Assembly: GCF_016427555.1 (NCBI RefSeq)
Contig: NZ_JAELVS010000001.1
Span: 496,001-560,000 of the forward strand
From: Marinobacter litoralis
GTDB lineage: Bacteria > Pseudomonadota > Gammaproteobacteria > Pseudomonadales > Oleiphilaceae
Length of the DNA stretch: 64,000 nucleotides
Reading direction: 5' to 3'
A program made the position numbers and the translations under genes. This document shows, one piece after another, positions 56,262-64,000 of this stretch; the first letter of the stretch is position 1, and each line of letters starts with the position of its first letter. The notes beneath the pieces were generated by a model, which was given only the letters and a program-made list of their open reading frames with translations, was not told the origin of the DNA and searched no databases.

Positions 56262-56276
56262 TGTTATGTTATAACA
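56262..56276. promoter_or_regulatory. Zur box in the divergent zinc promoter
   Basis: TGTTATGTTATAACA fits the 7-1-7 Zur box TGTTATA-N-TATAACA with one mismatch. It is 78 bp upstream of the GTPase gene and 122 bp from the divergent outer-membrane-protein gene. Confidence 0.75.
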
Positions 56277-56354
56277 TATTTATTGTAAAGCTCAGTTGCA
56301 GCTGCCCCAATACTGACCCCCACATACATTGATTGACCAAAGAAGCACGATCCC

Positions 56355-57341
56355 ATGACAGATAATCCGACACGCATTCCCACCCATTTGGTACTTGGCT
56401 TTCTCGGAGCGGGCAAAACCACCGCAATACTTAATCTGATGAAGCAAAAGCCAGCAGGCGAGCGCTGGGCGGTGTTGGTCAACGAGTTTGGTGAAGTGGG
56501 TATTGATGGCGCCATGCTGTCGAATCAGGGCGTGGCGGTGAAAGAGGTGCCCGGCGGCTGCATGTGCTGCGTGTCGGGGCTGCCCATGCAGATGGGCCTC
56601 AACAGCCTGATCAGTTTTTCACGCCCGGACCGGTTGTTTATCGAACCAACCGGACTGGGCCACCCGGCTCAGGCGATTGAAACGCTGACCGGTGAGTTCT
56701 ACAGGGATGTTTTGCAGCTTTCCACGTCTGTTTGTCTGGTCGATCCGCGTCGTCTTGAAGACGAACGAGTGCTCGCCAGCCGGCAGTTCCATGATCAGGT
56801 CGCCGTGGCGGAGCTGTTGGTGGCGAGCAAAGCCGATCTGTGCACCGATGAGCAGTTAGCCCGGTTTGACGCTTGGGCAGGCGACTGGCAACCGGCAAAG
56901 CGGCGCATCGGACAAATCCGTGGTGGGCAGCTCCCGTTTGAATGGCTGACAGGAGATTCAGACCGGCTTTCGCCACAGTTCCCGGAAGCTCACCACCATC
57001 ACCACGGCAAAACTCTGGCTGAAAAACCTTCCTTGGCGGACGAGCCCTGGCAGTCGTATTGCAACACGGGCGATGGCTACACCAGCATGGGCTGGCGCAT
57101 TCACAAGGACACTGTGTTTGACTCGATCGCTCTGCAAAGTCTGGCCAGTAACGAAGACTTCGAGCGCTTAAAAGGGGTGGTGCACACAACCGATGGCTGG
57201 TGGATGTTGAATGCCGTGCAAGGCTCCATGACGCTGCTGGAAACGGAGCCTGCTGAGGAATCACGGCTGGAGATCATTAGCCCGATCCTGCAACCCGATG
57301 ACCTGGATCATCAGCTTCGATCAGCTTGCTTTATTTCTTAG
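56355..57341 (+). CDS. COG0523 (CobW/YeiR-type) G3E GTPase, zinc metallochaperone family
   Basis: 328 residues. Walker A GFLGAGKTT is at residues 15-23, and the family's metal-binding CxCC motif is at 69-72 (GGCMCCVSG). A His run (HHHHH) lies near residue 219, then the CobW C-terminal domain. Members of this family under Zur control deliver zinc to essential enzymes during starvation. It is the divergent partner of the zinc-uptake genes and shares Zur-like sites, so the zinc assignment is favoured over cobalamin synthesis. Confidence 0.88.
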   Translation: MTDNPTRIPTHLVLGFLGAGKTTAILNLMKQKPAGERWAVLVNEFGEVGIDGAMLSNQGVAVKEVPGGCMCCVSGLPMQMGLNSLISFSRPDRLFIEPTGLGHPAQAIETLTGEFYRDVLQLSTSVCLVDPRRLEDERVLASRQFHDQVAVAELLVASKADLCTDEQLARFDAWAGDWQPAKRRIGQIRGGQLPFEWLTGDSDRLSPQFPEAHHHHHGKTLAEKPSLADEPWQSYCNTGDGYTSMGWRIHKDTVFDSIALQSLASNEDFERLKGVVHTTDGWWMLNAVQGSMTLLETEPAEESRLEIISPILQPDDLDHQLRSACFIS

Positions 57342-57414
57342 GCGAATGACTTTAAGGTACGGCTTCCTGATTTACTGGAGCGTCGTTGGCCCTGACCTTA
57401 TAGCGACTCCAAGT

Positions 57415-57445
57415 CCTCTGCATGGCGCCCATGCAGAGGCGTTTT
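57415..57445 (+). terminator. Terminator after the COG0523 GTPase
   Basis: CCTCTGCATG / CATGCAGAGG stem of 10 bp with GCGCC loop, followed by CGTTTT. Confidence 0.82.
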
Positions 57446-57530
57446 AGCCAGCACCAAGCCGACTAATATCAAGGAAAGTATGGGCGCAACCCCGTAACCT
57501 ACAACCGCCCACTTTCAGAAGAATTCAGCA

Positions 57531-59036
57531 ATGCCCAACTCCATCGTGTCTGGCTTTAAAAGTAATTTCCTCGGCAACGCCCCCGTCTGGTACAAACAAG
57601 TCATCCTGTTGTTTTTGATCGCCAATCCCATCGTGATGTACGTGTTCGGGCCGGGTGTAGCGGGCTGGTTGCTGATAGGTGAGTTTATTTTCACCTTGGC
57701 AATGGCGCTCAAGTGTTATCCATTATTGCCGGGCGGGTTGCTGGCGGTGGAAGCCTTGCTGATAGGCCTGACCACCGCCGATGCGGTTTACAACGAAGTG
57801 CTCACCAACTTCCCGGTGATTCTGCTGCTGATGTTCATGGTGGCGGGCATCTATTTCATGAAGGAGCTATTGCTGGTTACCTTCACCCAAATACTGGTGG
57901 GTGTGCGCTCCAAATCGGCACTCTCGTTGCTCTTTTGTATTGCCGCTGCGATCTTGTCCGCGTTTCTTGACGCACTTACCGTTACGGCAGTGATCATCAG
58001 CGTGGCCGTCGGGTTCTACTCGGTGTATCACAAGGTTGCCTCCGGTAAGGGCTATCAGCAAAAAGATCACAACGCCAACAGTGACGATGACGTGGTTGAA
58101 CTGCACCGGGAAGATCTCGAAAACTTCCGTGCCTTTTTGCGTAGCCTGCTGATGCACGGGGCCATCGGGACCGCGCTCGGGGGTGTCGCCACCATGGTCG
58201 GGGAGCCGCAAAATCTGCTGATCGCCAAGGTGGTGGGCTGGGATTTTGCGGGCTTCTTCTTGCACATGGCGCCGGTGAGCTTGCCGGTTCTGGTGGCCGG
58301 GCTGTGCACCTGTTGGGCGTTGGAGAAATTGCGTTGGTTTGGCTACGGCGGCCGTTTGCCAAAACCCGTGCGCCGCGTGCTGGAAGAGTTTGCTGAAAAC
58401 GAGCGCACCAGCCGTACCGCCTCCGATAAAGCCGCATTGTGGGTTCAGGCCGCTGCCGCCGTGGTGCTGGTGTTGGGGCTTGCGCTGCACCTCGCCGAGG
58501 TAGGGCTGATTGGCTTGCTGGTGATCATTCTGATTACCTCGTTCACCGGCGTAGTTGATGAGCACAAAATTGGTAAAGCGTTCCAGGAATCGTTGCCTTT
58601 TACGTCCTTGTTGGTGGTGTTCTTTGCCGTGGTGGCGGTGATCCACGAACAACATTTGTTCAAACCGATTATTGACTACGTTCTGAGCCTGCCGGAAGGC
58701 CAGCAGCCGGGCATGTTTTTTATTGCCAACGGCATCTTGTCGATGATCAGTGACAACGTATTTGTCGCGACGGTCTACATCAGTGAAGTAAAGCAGGCGC
58801 TGGATAGTGGCAGCATCAGCTTCGAGCACTTCCAGACCTTGGCCGTAGCCATCAACACCGGCACCAACCTGCCCAGTGTGGCCACACCCAATGGCCAGGC
58901 GGCGTTCCTGTTTCTGTTGACCTCGGCGATCGCGCCTCTGGTGCGCTTGTCCTACGGCAAGATGGTCATTATGGCCTTCCCTTACACATTGGTGATGGGG
59001 GGTGTCGGGTTGTATATGGTGACTCACGCTTTCTGA
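57531..59036 (+). CDS. nhaB: Sodium/proton antiporter NhaB
   Basis: Inner-membrane exchanger giving sodium and pH homeostasis. 501 residues (E. coli 513) with about ten hydrophobic segments. Characteristic sequences are [17 protein letters not shown] near the start, [19 protein letters not shown], and [20 protein letters not shown] near the C terminus. Fits a marine or saline lifestyle. Transcribed on its own after the terminator at 57415. Confidence 0.95.
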   Translation: MPNSIVSGFKSNFLGNAPVWYKQVILLFLIANPIVMYVFGPGVAGWLLIGEFIFTLAMALKCYPLLPGGLLAVEALLIGLTTADAVYNEVLTNFPVILLLMFMVAGIYFMKELLLVTFTQILVGVRSKSALSLLFCIAAAILSAFLDALTVTAVIISVAVGFYSVYHKVASGKGYQQKDHNANSDDDVVELHREDLENFRAFLRSLLMHGAIGTALGGVATMVGEPQNLLIAKVVGWDFAGFFLHMAPVSLPVLVAGLCTCWALEKLRWFGYGGRLPKPVRRVLEEFAENERTSRTASDKAALWVQAAAAVVLVLGLALHLAEVGLIGLLVIILITSFTGVVDEHKIGKAFQESLPFTSLLVVFFAVVAVIHEQHLFKPIIDYVLSLPEGQQPGMFFIANGILSMISDNVFVATVYISEVKQALDSGSISFEHFQTLAVAINTGTNLPSVATPNGQAAFLFLLTSAIAPLVRLSYGKMVIMAFPYTLVMGGVGLYMVTHAF

Positions 59037-59118
59037 ACCAGTCTGAGCATTGCGTTGCACAGACAATCCTGTGATCTGTTACCCTTCTCTATCGTCTAAG
59101 AGATTTCAGAGGGTTGTT

Positions 59119-59943
59119 ATGCGCTTTAGCTTTCTCATACCCGAGACTTTGCACCGCTTACTTTTGTTGTTGAGCGGGCTTTGTCTTTCAGGGGTTATGA
59201 GTACTGCGCAAGCAGAGAAAATACAGCACGCCGAGCCCGCCACTCGCACCCTGCGGGTAGCCTACATGGAGTTCCCGCCGGTTACCTACCAGAATGCGCA
59301 GGGTGAGCCGGAAGGCGCGATGCTGGATGTCACGCACGAGGTAGCCCACGAGGCCGGCTATGAGCTGGAATTTCTGTACCTTCCCGTCAGTCGCGCATAC
59401 CTCTATCTGAAAAAGGGCAGCATCGATTTCGCATTGGGTTTGACCAACGTGCCGGCACTGAAGGAAGCCGTGATCGACAGCGAAATCAATCTGGTGTCCG
59501 TTGTACTGAGTGCCTGGTACCGTGAAGACCAAGCGCCGGTCACGCGCATCGACGACTTTCGCGATCAGGTGGTGATACTGATCAACGGGTTCACCTATGG
59601 CGGCCTTCGGGCGTGGCTGGAGCAGCAGGATGACATCCGGATTACCAATGCCCCGAGCCACCGCTCGGCAATAGACATGCTCCAGCGTGGCCGAGGGGAT
59701 TACCTGCTGGATTACCGTGATCCGGTGCGGGAAGAATTAACGGTTTTTTCGGATGCGATACTCCGGGAAACCGAAATCAGAACCCGAACCGGGGCGTGGC
59801 TGTTTTCGGCCGCCATACCCGAAGCGAAAACCCTAAAAGCCGAGTTTGAAGCGGCCTATCACCGATTGGCGGAACGCGGTGAGCTACCGCCGGCCGACAC
59901 CGGCGAGAAATCCATCCTGCTACCGGGCTTTCCGGCCCTTTGA
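59119..59943 (+). CDS. Periplasmic solute-binding protein, family 3-like
   Basis: 274 residues from the ATG at 59119, preceded by AGAGGG; an ATG at 59050 would add an atypical leader before the signal peptide (LLLLLSGLCLSGVMSTAQA). The mature part starts RTLRVAYMEFPPVTYQN, a typical SBP_bac_3 entry strand. It has the binding-protein segment DFALGLTNVP. No transporter genes lie nearby, as for the other binding protein at 30.8 kb. Ligand unknown. Confidence 0.78.
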   Translation: MRFSFLIPETLHRLLLLLSGLCLSGVMSTAQAEKIQHAEPATRTLRVAYMEFPPVTYQNAQGEPEGAMLDVTHEVAHEAGYELEFLYLPVSRAYLYLKKGSIDFALGLTNVPALKEAVIDSEINLVSVVLSAWYREDQAPVTRIDDFRDQVVILINGFTYGGLRAWLEQQDDIRITNAPSHRSAIDMLQRGRGDYLLDYRDPVREELTVFSDAILRETEIRTRTGAWLFSAAIPEAKTLKAEFEAAYHRLAERGELPPADTGEKSILLPGFPAL

Positions 59944-60039
59944 GGGGCAAGCCGGCCCGGATCTTGTTTCTCTATGAGTTCGTGTATATAGTTGTGGTGT
60001 CTCTGGCTAGCTACCAGATGTTGTGTTTTGAGCGAATTT

Positions 60040-60214
60040 CAAACACATCGTTCAAAAGGTAGCCGGGAATCCGGTGAGAATCCGGAACTGACGCGCAGCG
60101 GTATTGGGGAACGAGCGTGGCATAACGACACTGGCAAGCGCCGGGAAGTCGCCACACAAGGCCGAACCACAAGGTTCACGCCCCTGAGTCCGAAGACCTG
60201 CCAGAGACGTGTTG
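60040..60214 (+). ncRNA. Cobalamin (B12) riboswitch upstream of nrdAB
   Basis: The conserved blocks appear in order: GGGAATCCGGTGAGAATCCGG (read as two parts), then CTGACGCGCAGCGGTA, and the B12 box AGTCCGAAGACCTGCC near 60188-60203. They match the cobalamin riboswitch consensus. It lies about 180 nt upstream of the nrdA start, in the same direction, so B12 would switch off this B12-independent reductase. The boundaries are estimates. Confidence 0.9.
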
Positions 60215-60394
60215 TTTTCTATCGCCACACAGAAAACAGCTCGACTGCACCTTCGCGACTCAGGCGCCTGCATATTGGCACCCTAAGGTGAGCAGCAACG
60301 AACATGGCACAGCGACAGCCCGCATGGGTTGATGCTTTGTTCGTCCTGCGTACGCGAAGGTTTTATAACTCACGCGTATTCAGGAGATAACGGT

Positions 60395-63163
60395 ATGTCT
60401 GCGACAGCTCTGGCCGAGCCCCGGCCCGCCTCACCATCCGACACAGAAGCCCTTCAGGTTATCAAGCGCAACGGCAATCTGGTCAGTTTTACCCCGTCTA
60501 AAATCAGCGTAGCCGTTACCAAAGCCTTTCTGGCCGTTGAAGGCGACCAAGCCGCTGGCTCTGCCCGTATTAACGACGCCGTACACCGCGTAACTGAACA
60601 GGTTGTTCAAGCCATTAGCCGCCGTTTGAAAGCCGGTGGCCGGGTACACATCGAAGACATCCAGGACCAGGTAGAACTGGCCCTGATGCGCGCCGAAGAA
60701 CAAAAAGTGGCCCGTGCCTACGTACTCTACCGTGAAGAACACGCCCGTGAGCGCGCCCAGCACGAGCCGGTGGAAGCGCATCCGCATCTCACCGTAAAAC
60801 AAGCCAACGGCCGCACCGTACCCCTGGACTTGGGCCTGATGAAACGCCAGGTTGAACAGGCCTCGCAGGGGCTGGAAGGCATTGAAGGCGATTCGCTGGT
60901 GGAAGAGGCCATTCGCAACCTCTACAACGGCATCGACGAAGCCGAAGTGCTGAGCGCCCTGATTATGACCGCCCGTGGCCGTATCGAGCGCGAGCCCGAC
61001 TACAGCGCCGTGACCGCCCGCCTGCTGCTGGAGCAACTGCGCCTTGAAAGCGTGACCGCTCTGAATCTTGATACCAGCCGCACCCTTGCCGAGATTTATC
61101 CACAGGCCCTGAGCGCCTTTATTCACGCCGGCATCCGTTACGAGTTACTGGACGAAGCCATGGCGGCGTTTGATTTGGAAAAGCTGGGGGCCGCCATCCA
61201 ACCCGAGCGTGACCACCAGTTTGGTTTCCTCGGCCTGCAAACCCTGTACGACCGTTATTTCCTGCACTGGAAAGGCGACCGCCTGGAATTGCCACAGGTA
61301 TTCTTCATGCGTGTGGCCATGGGGCTGGCGCTGCGTGAAGACGACCCCAACAGCCGCGCCATCGAGTTCTACAACCTGTTGTCGTCGTTCGACTACATGG
61401 CTTCCACGCCCACGCTGTTTAACAGCGGCACCCGCCACTCCCAGCTGTCGTCTTGCTACCTCACCACCGTGGGCGACGATCTGGAAGACATCTACGGCGC
61501 CATTCGCGACAACGCCATGCTCTCGAAATGGGCGGGTGGCCTGGGCAACGACTGGACCCCCGTGCGCGCACTGGGCTCCCGTATCAAAGGCACCAACGGC
61601 CAGAGCCAGGGCGTAGTGCCGTTCCTGAAAGTGGTGAACGACACTGCCGTTGCCGTAAACCAGGGCGGCAAGCGCAAAGGCGCCGTATGTGCCTATCTTG
61701 AAAGCTGGCACCTGGACATCGAAGAGTTCCTGGAACTGCGCAAAAACACCGGTGACGAACGCCGCCGCACCCACGACATGAACACCGCCAACTGGGTACC
61801 GGACTTGCTGATCGAACGCATGCGCCAAGACCGCGACTGGACCCTGTTCAGCCCGAGCGACGTACCCGATCTGCACGACCTGTACGGCAACGAATTCCGC
61901 GAGCGTTACGAGCACTATGAAGCCCTCGCTGCGGAAGGCAAAATCGAGCTGTTCAAAACCATCCCGGCCAAACAGTTGTGGCGCAAAATGCTGACCGTGC
62001 TGTTTGAAACCGGCCACCCGTGGATCACCTTCAAAGACCCCTGCAACCTGCGCTCGCCGCAGCAGCACAAGGGCGTTGTTCACAGCTCCAACCTGTGTAC
62101 CGAAATCACCCTGAACACCAGTGCTGATGAAATCGCCGTGTGCAACCTGGGCTCGGTGAACCTGGCGGCCCACATCCACAATGGCGAGCTGGATGTACAG
62201 CGCCTGGAGCGCACCGTAAACACCGCCGTGCGCATGCTCGACAACGTGATCGACATCAACTTCTACGCCGTGCCGCAAGCGCGTAACTCCAACCTGAAGC
62301 ATCGCCCGGTGGGCCTTGGCCTGATGGGCTTCCAGGATGCGCTCTACGCACTGGGCCTGCCGTACACCAGCCCGCAAGCGGTGGAATTTGCCGACATGGC
62401 TATGGAGCAGTTGAGCTACTTCGCCATTCGCGCATCCGCCCAGCTGGCGGCCGAGCGCGGCGCGTATGAAAGCTACGAAGGGTCCCTGTGGAGCCAGGGC
62501 ATACTGCCCATCGATTCCATCGAGCTGCTGAAAAAGGCCCGCCGGGAAGGCGATATCAGCGTGAACACCGACAGCCGGCTGGACTGGGCACCGGTGCGCG
62601 AACTCATCGCCAAGCACGGCATGCGCAACAGCAACGTGATGGCCATTGCGCCGACTGCCACCATTTCCAACATCGTGGGTGTGTCGCAATCCATCGAGCC
62701 GGCGTACCAGAACCTGTTCGTGAAATCGAACCTCTCCGGCGAATTCACCGTGGTGAACCCGTCACTGGTGCGCGACCTCAAAGCCGAAGGCTTGTGGGAC
62801 AACGTGATGGTGAACGACCTCAAATACTACGACGGCAGCGTGCAGCAAATTGACCGCATACCCACCGAACTGAAATCCCGCTACGCCACCGCGTTTGAAA
62901 TTGACGCCCGCTGGTTGGTGGAAGCCGCCTCTCGCCGCCAGAAATGGCTGGATCAGGCCCAGAGTTTGAACCTGTACATGGCCGAACCCAGCGGTAAAAA
63001 ACTGGACGAGCTGTACCAGTTGGCGTGGGAACGTGGCCTGAAAACCACTTACTACCTGCGCTCCTTGGGTGCCACCGGCGTGAACGAACAAGCCGCCCCG
63101 GTTGCCGCGCCACAGCCGCAAGTGTGCAGCATCGACGAACCCGACTGCGAAGCCTGTCAGTAA
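60395..63163 (+). CDS. nrdA: Class Ia ribonucleotide reductase, large subunit NrdA
   Basis: Reduces ribonucleoside diphosphates to deoxy forms. 922 residues. Two N-terminal ATP-cones are seen: one at about 21-115 (VIKRNGNLVSFTPSKI) and a second, less clear, at 132-210 (LTVKQANGRTVPLDL). The active-site segment NLCTEITLNTS holds Asn, Cys and Glu, and the thiol pair includes SSCYLTTV. The C-terminal tail ends CSIDEPDCEACQ, the redox-active cysteines. The start at 60395 follows CAGGAG by 8 nt. A cobalamin riboswitch precedes it and nrdB follows after 28 nt. Confidence 0.96.
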   Translation: MSATALAEPRPASPSDTEALQVIKRNGNLVSFTPSKISVAVTKAFLAVEGDQAAGSARINDAVHRVTEQVVQAISRRLKAGGRVHIEDIQDQVELALMRAEEQKVARAYVLYREEHARERAQHEPVEAHPHLTVKQANGRTVPLDLGLMKRQVEQASQGLEGIEGDSLVEEAIRNLYNGIDEAEVLSALIMTARGRIEREPDYSAVTARLLLEQLRLESVTALNLDTSRTLAEIYPQALSAFIHAGIRYELLDEAMAAFDLEKLGAAIQPERDHQFGFLGLQTLYDRYFLHWKGDRLELPQVFFMRVAMGLALREDDPNSRAIEFYNLLSSFDYMASTPTLFNSGTRHSQLSSCYLTTVGDDLEDIYGAIRDNAMLSKWAGGLGNDWTPVRALGSRIKGTNGQSQGVVPFLKVVNDTAVAVNQGGKRKGAVCAYLESWHLDIEEFLELRKNTGDERRRTHDMNTANWVPDLLIERMRQDRDWTLFSPSDVPDLHDLYGNEFRERYEHYEALAAEGKIELFKTIPAKQLWRKMLTVLFETGHPWITFKDPCNLRSPQQHKGVVHSSNLCTEITLNTSADEIAVCNLGSVNLAAHIHNGELDVQRLERTVNTAVRMLDNVIDINFYAVPQARNSNLKHRPVGLGLMGFQDALYALGLPYTSPQAVEFADMAMEQLSYFAIRASAQLAAERGAYESYEGSLWSQGILPIDSIELLKKARREGDISVNTDSRLDWAPVRELIAKHGMRNSNVMAIAPTATISNIVGVSQSIEPAYQNLFVKSNLSGEFTVVNPSLVRDLKAEGLWDNVMVNDLKYYDGSVQQIDRIPTELKSRYATAFEIDARWLVEAASRRQKWLDQAQSLNLYMAEPSGKKLDELYQLAWERGLKTTYYLRSLGATGVNEQAAPVAAPQPQVCSIDEPDCEACQ

Positions 63164-63191
63164 CCACTTACTTATCCGGAGAGGCACAACC

Positions 63192-64000
63192 ATGCTGAAT
63201 TGGGACGACGAAACCAAACCACAAAGCCAGCCCGCTGCGCACAGCAGCGTGGCCCCGGTGAACGTAGACGACAAGCGCGTGATCAACGGCGAAACCGACG
63301 TAAACCAGTTGGCGCCGTTCAAGTACCCGTGGGCCTGGGAGTTCTTCATGAACGCCAACAAAAACCACTGGACCCCGCTGGACGTGAACATGGCGCAAGA
63401 CGTTCACGACTACCACCACCGCCTGAACCCGGCGGAAAAGCACGTGTTCGAAAACGTGGTGGCCTACCTGACCACCTCCGACATACTGGCCATGCGCAAC
63501 ATCGGCCTGGCGGTGATGGAAAAAATGACCGCGCCCGAGCTGCAAATCTACCAAGCGCGCCAGGTGTACGAAGAAGCTTTGCACACCTGGACCTACCAGC
63601 ACTGCATTGAAACCCTGAACCTGGACCAAAGCGAAATCTACAACCGCTACCGGGTGGTGCCGCAGATCAACGCCAAAATCCAGATGGCCAACCGCCGGCT
63701 GGACGCCGCCATGCGCCCAGACATCAACCTGCGCAACAAGGACGACCTGCAGGAATTCATCATGTCGTACCTGTTCTTTGCGGCGGTGTTTGAAGGCTGC
63801 TGGTTCTACAACGGCTTCAGCCCCATATTCGCCCTGCAGCGCAGAGGTCTGATGCGCGGCACCGGCGAACAACTCCAATACATCCTGCGGGACGAAGCCA
63901 TGCACTTCTCATTTGGCTTGAAAGTGGTCAACCAGATTCTGGAAGAAGAGAAAATCACCCTGGACCCGAAAGCCGTGCGCGAGATGTGGGACGAATCCGA
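63192..64000 (+). CDS. nrdB: Class Ia ribonucleotide reductase, small subunit NrdB (partial at window end)
   Basis: Open frame to the end of the window, so the gene continues beyond it; 269 codons are visible of about 415. The ferritin-like diiron site appears in YEEALHTWTYQH (Glu, His and the radical tyrosine) and RDEAMHFSFGLKV (Glu and His). A further helix reads FFAAVFEGCWFY. GGAGAGG lies before the ATG. Cotranscribed with nrdA. Confidence 0.95.
   Translation, partial: MLNWDDETKPQSQPAAHSSVAPVNVDDKRVINGETDVNQLAPFKYPWAWEFFMNANKNHWTPLDVNMAQDVHDYHHRLNPAEKHVFENVVAYLTTSDILAMRNIGLAVMEKMTAPELQIYQARQVYEEALHTWTYQHCIETLNLDQSEIYNRYRVVPQINAKIQMANRRLDAAMRPDINLRNKDDLQEFIMSYLFFAAVFEGCWFYNGFSPIFALQRRGLMRGTGEQLQYILRDEAMHFSFGLKVVNQILEEEKITLDPKAVREMWDES

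Noticed and set aside
61145..62689. 514-codon open frame on the minus strand
   Set aside because: Antisense to nrdA; long only because of third-position G/C bias in the real gene.

Overview
The window is a gammaproteobacterial chromosome segment centred on the replication origin. The order dnaA-dnaN-recF-gyrB leftward, rpmH-rnpA-yidD-yidC-mnmE rightward, and mnmG-rsmG-parA-parB-atpIBEFHAGDC-glmU-glmS is the origin region of the Pseudomonas/Marinobacter/Oceanospirillales group. The partition sites are of the Pseudomonas type. An ectoine hydroxylase and NhaB point to a marine or halotolerant host; Marinobacter or a close relative is the most likely genus, but this is inferred from gene content and order, not from a search.

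Layout. 0-7.3 kb: overlapping recC (partial), recB and recD (RecBCD recombinase). 7.3-11.7 kb: Atm1-type ABC exporter, GABA aminotransferase and a small membrane protein. 11.7-19.4 kb: gyrB, recF (with two parS sites inside), an ABC1/UbiB-like kinase placed between dnaN and recF, dnaN and dnaA, all leftward. 19.4-20.0 kb: oriC. 20.0-24.0 kb: rpmH, rnpA, yidD, yidC, mnmE rightward. 24.0-37.9 kb: an accessory block separating mnmE from mnmG, with a LysR regulator, glutathione-dependent formaldehyde detoxification (frmA, fghA), ectD, a TonB-dependent receptor, a solute-binding protein, an acyl-CoA dehydrogenase and an RND efflux pair. 37.9-38.3 kb: an AT-rich gap with two perfect DnaA boxes upstream of mnmG. 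38.3-53.3 kb: mnmG, rsmG, parA, parB, the complete F1Fo ATP synthase operon, glmU, glmS. 53.3-57.4 kb: a zinc-acquisition locus (permease, binding protein, His-rich outer-membrane protein, COG0523 GTPase) with Zur-like palindromes in the divergent promoter. 57.5-60 kb: nhaB and a second solute-binding protein. 60-64 kb: a cobalamin riboswitch in front of nrdA and nrdB (nrdB runs off the window).

The most unusual signal is a dispersed sequence, not a gene. The perfect DnaA box TTATCCACA occurs 25 times on either strand, against about 0.5 expected for a 9-mer. Thirteen copies lie at 1.6-11.3 kb (six inside recD) and eleven at 24.0-41.1 kb. None lies in the 12.8 kb around dnaA-oriC itself or in the atp/glm block. 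Five copies share the 13-mer TGTGGATAACTCC. Copies sit in several reading frames, in the loop of a terminator, and in the gap upstream of mnmG, so the constraint appears to act on DNA. This looks like a pair of DnaA-binding zones flanking the origin, or another genome-wide signal that resembles a DnaA box.

No tRNA, rRNA, CRISPR array, prophage or insertion sequence was recognised.
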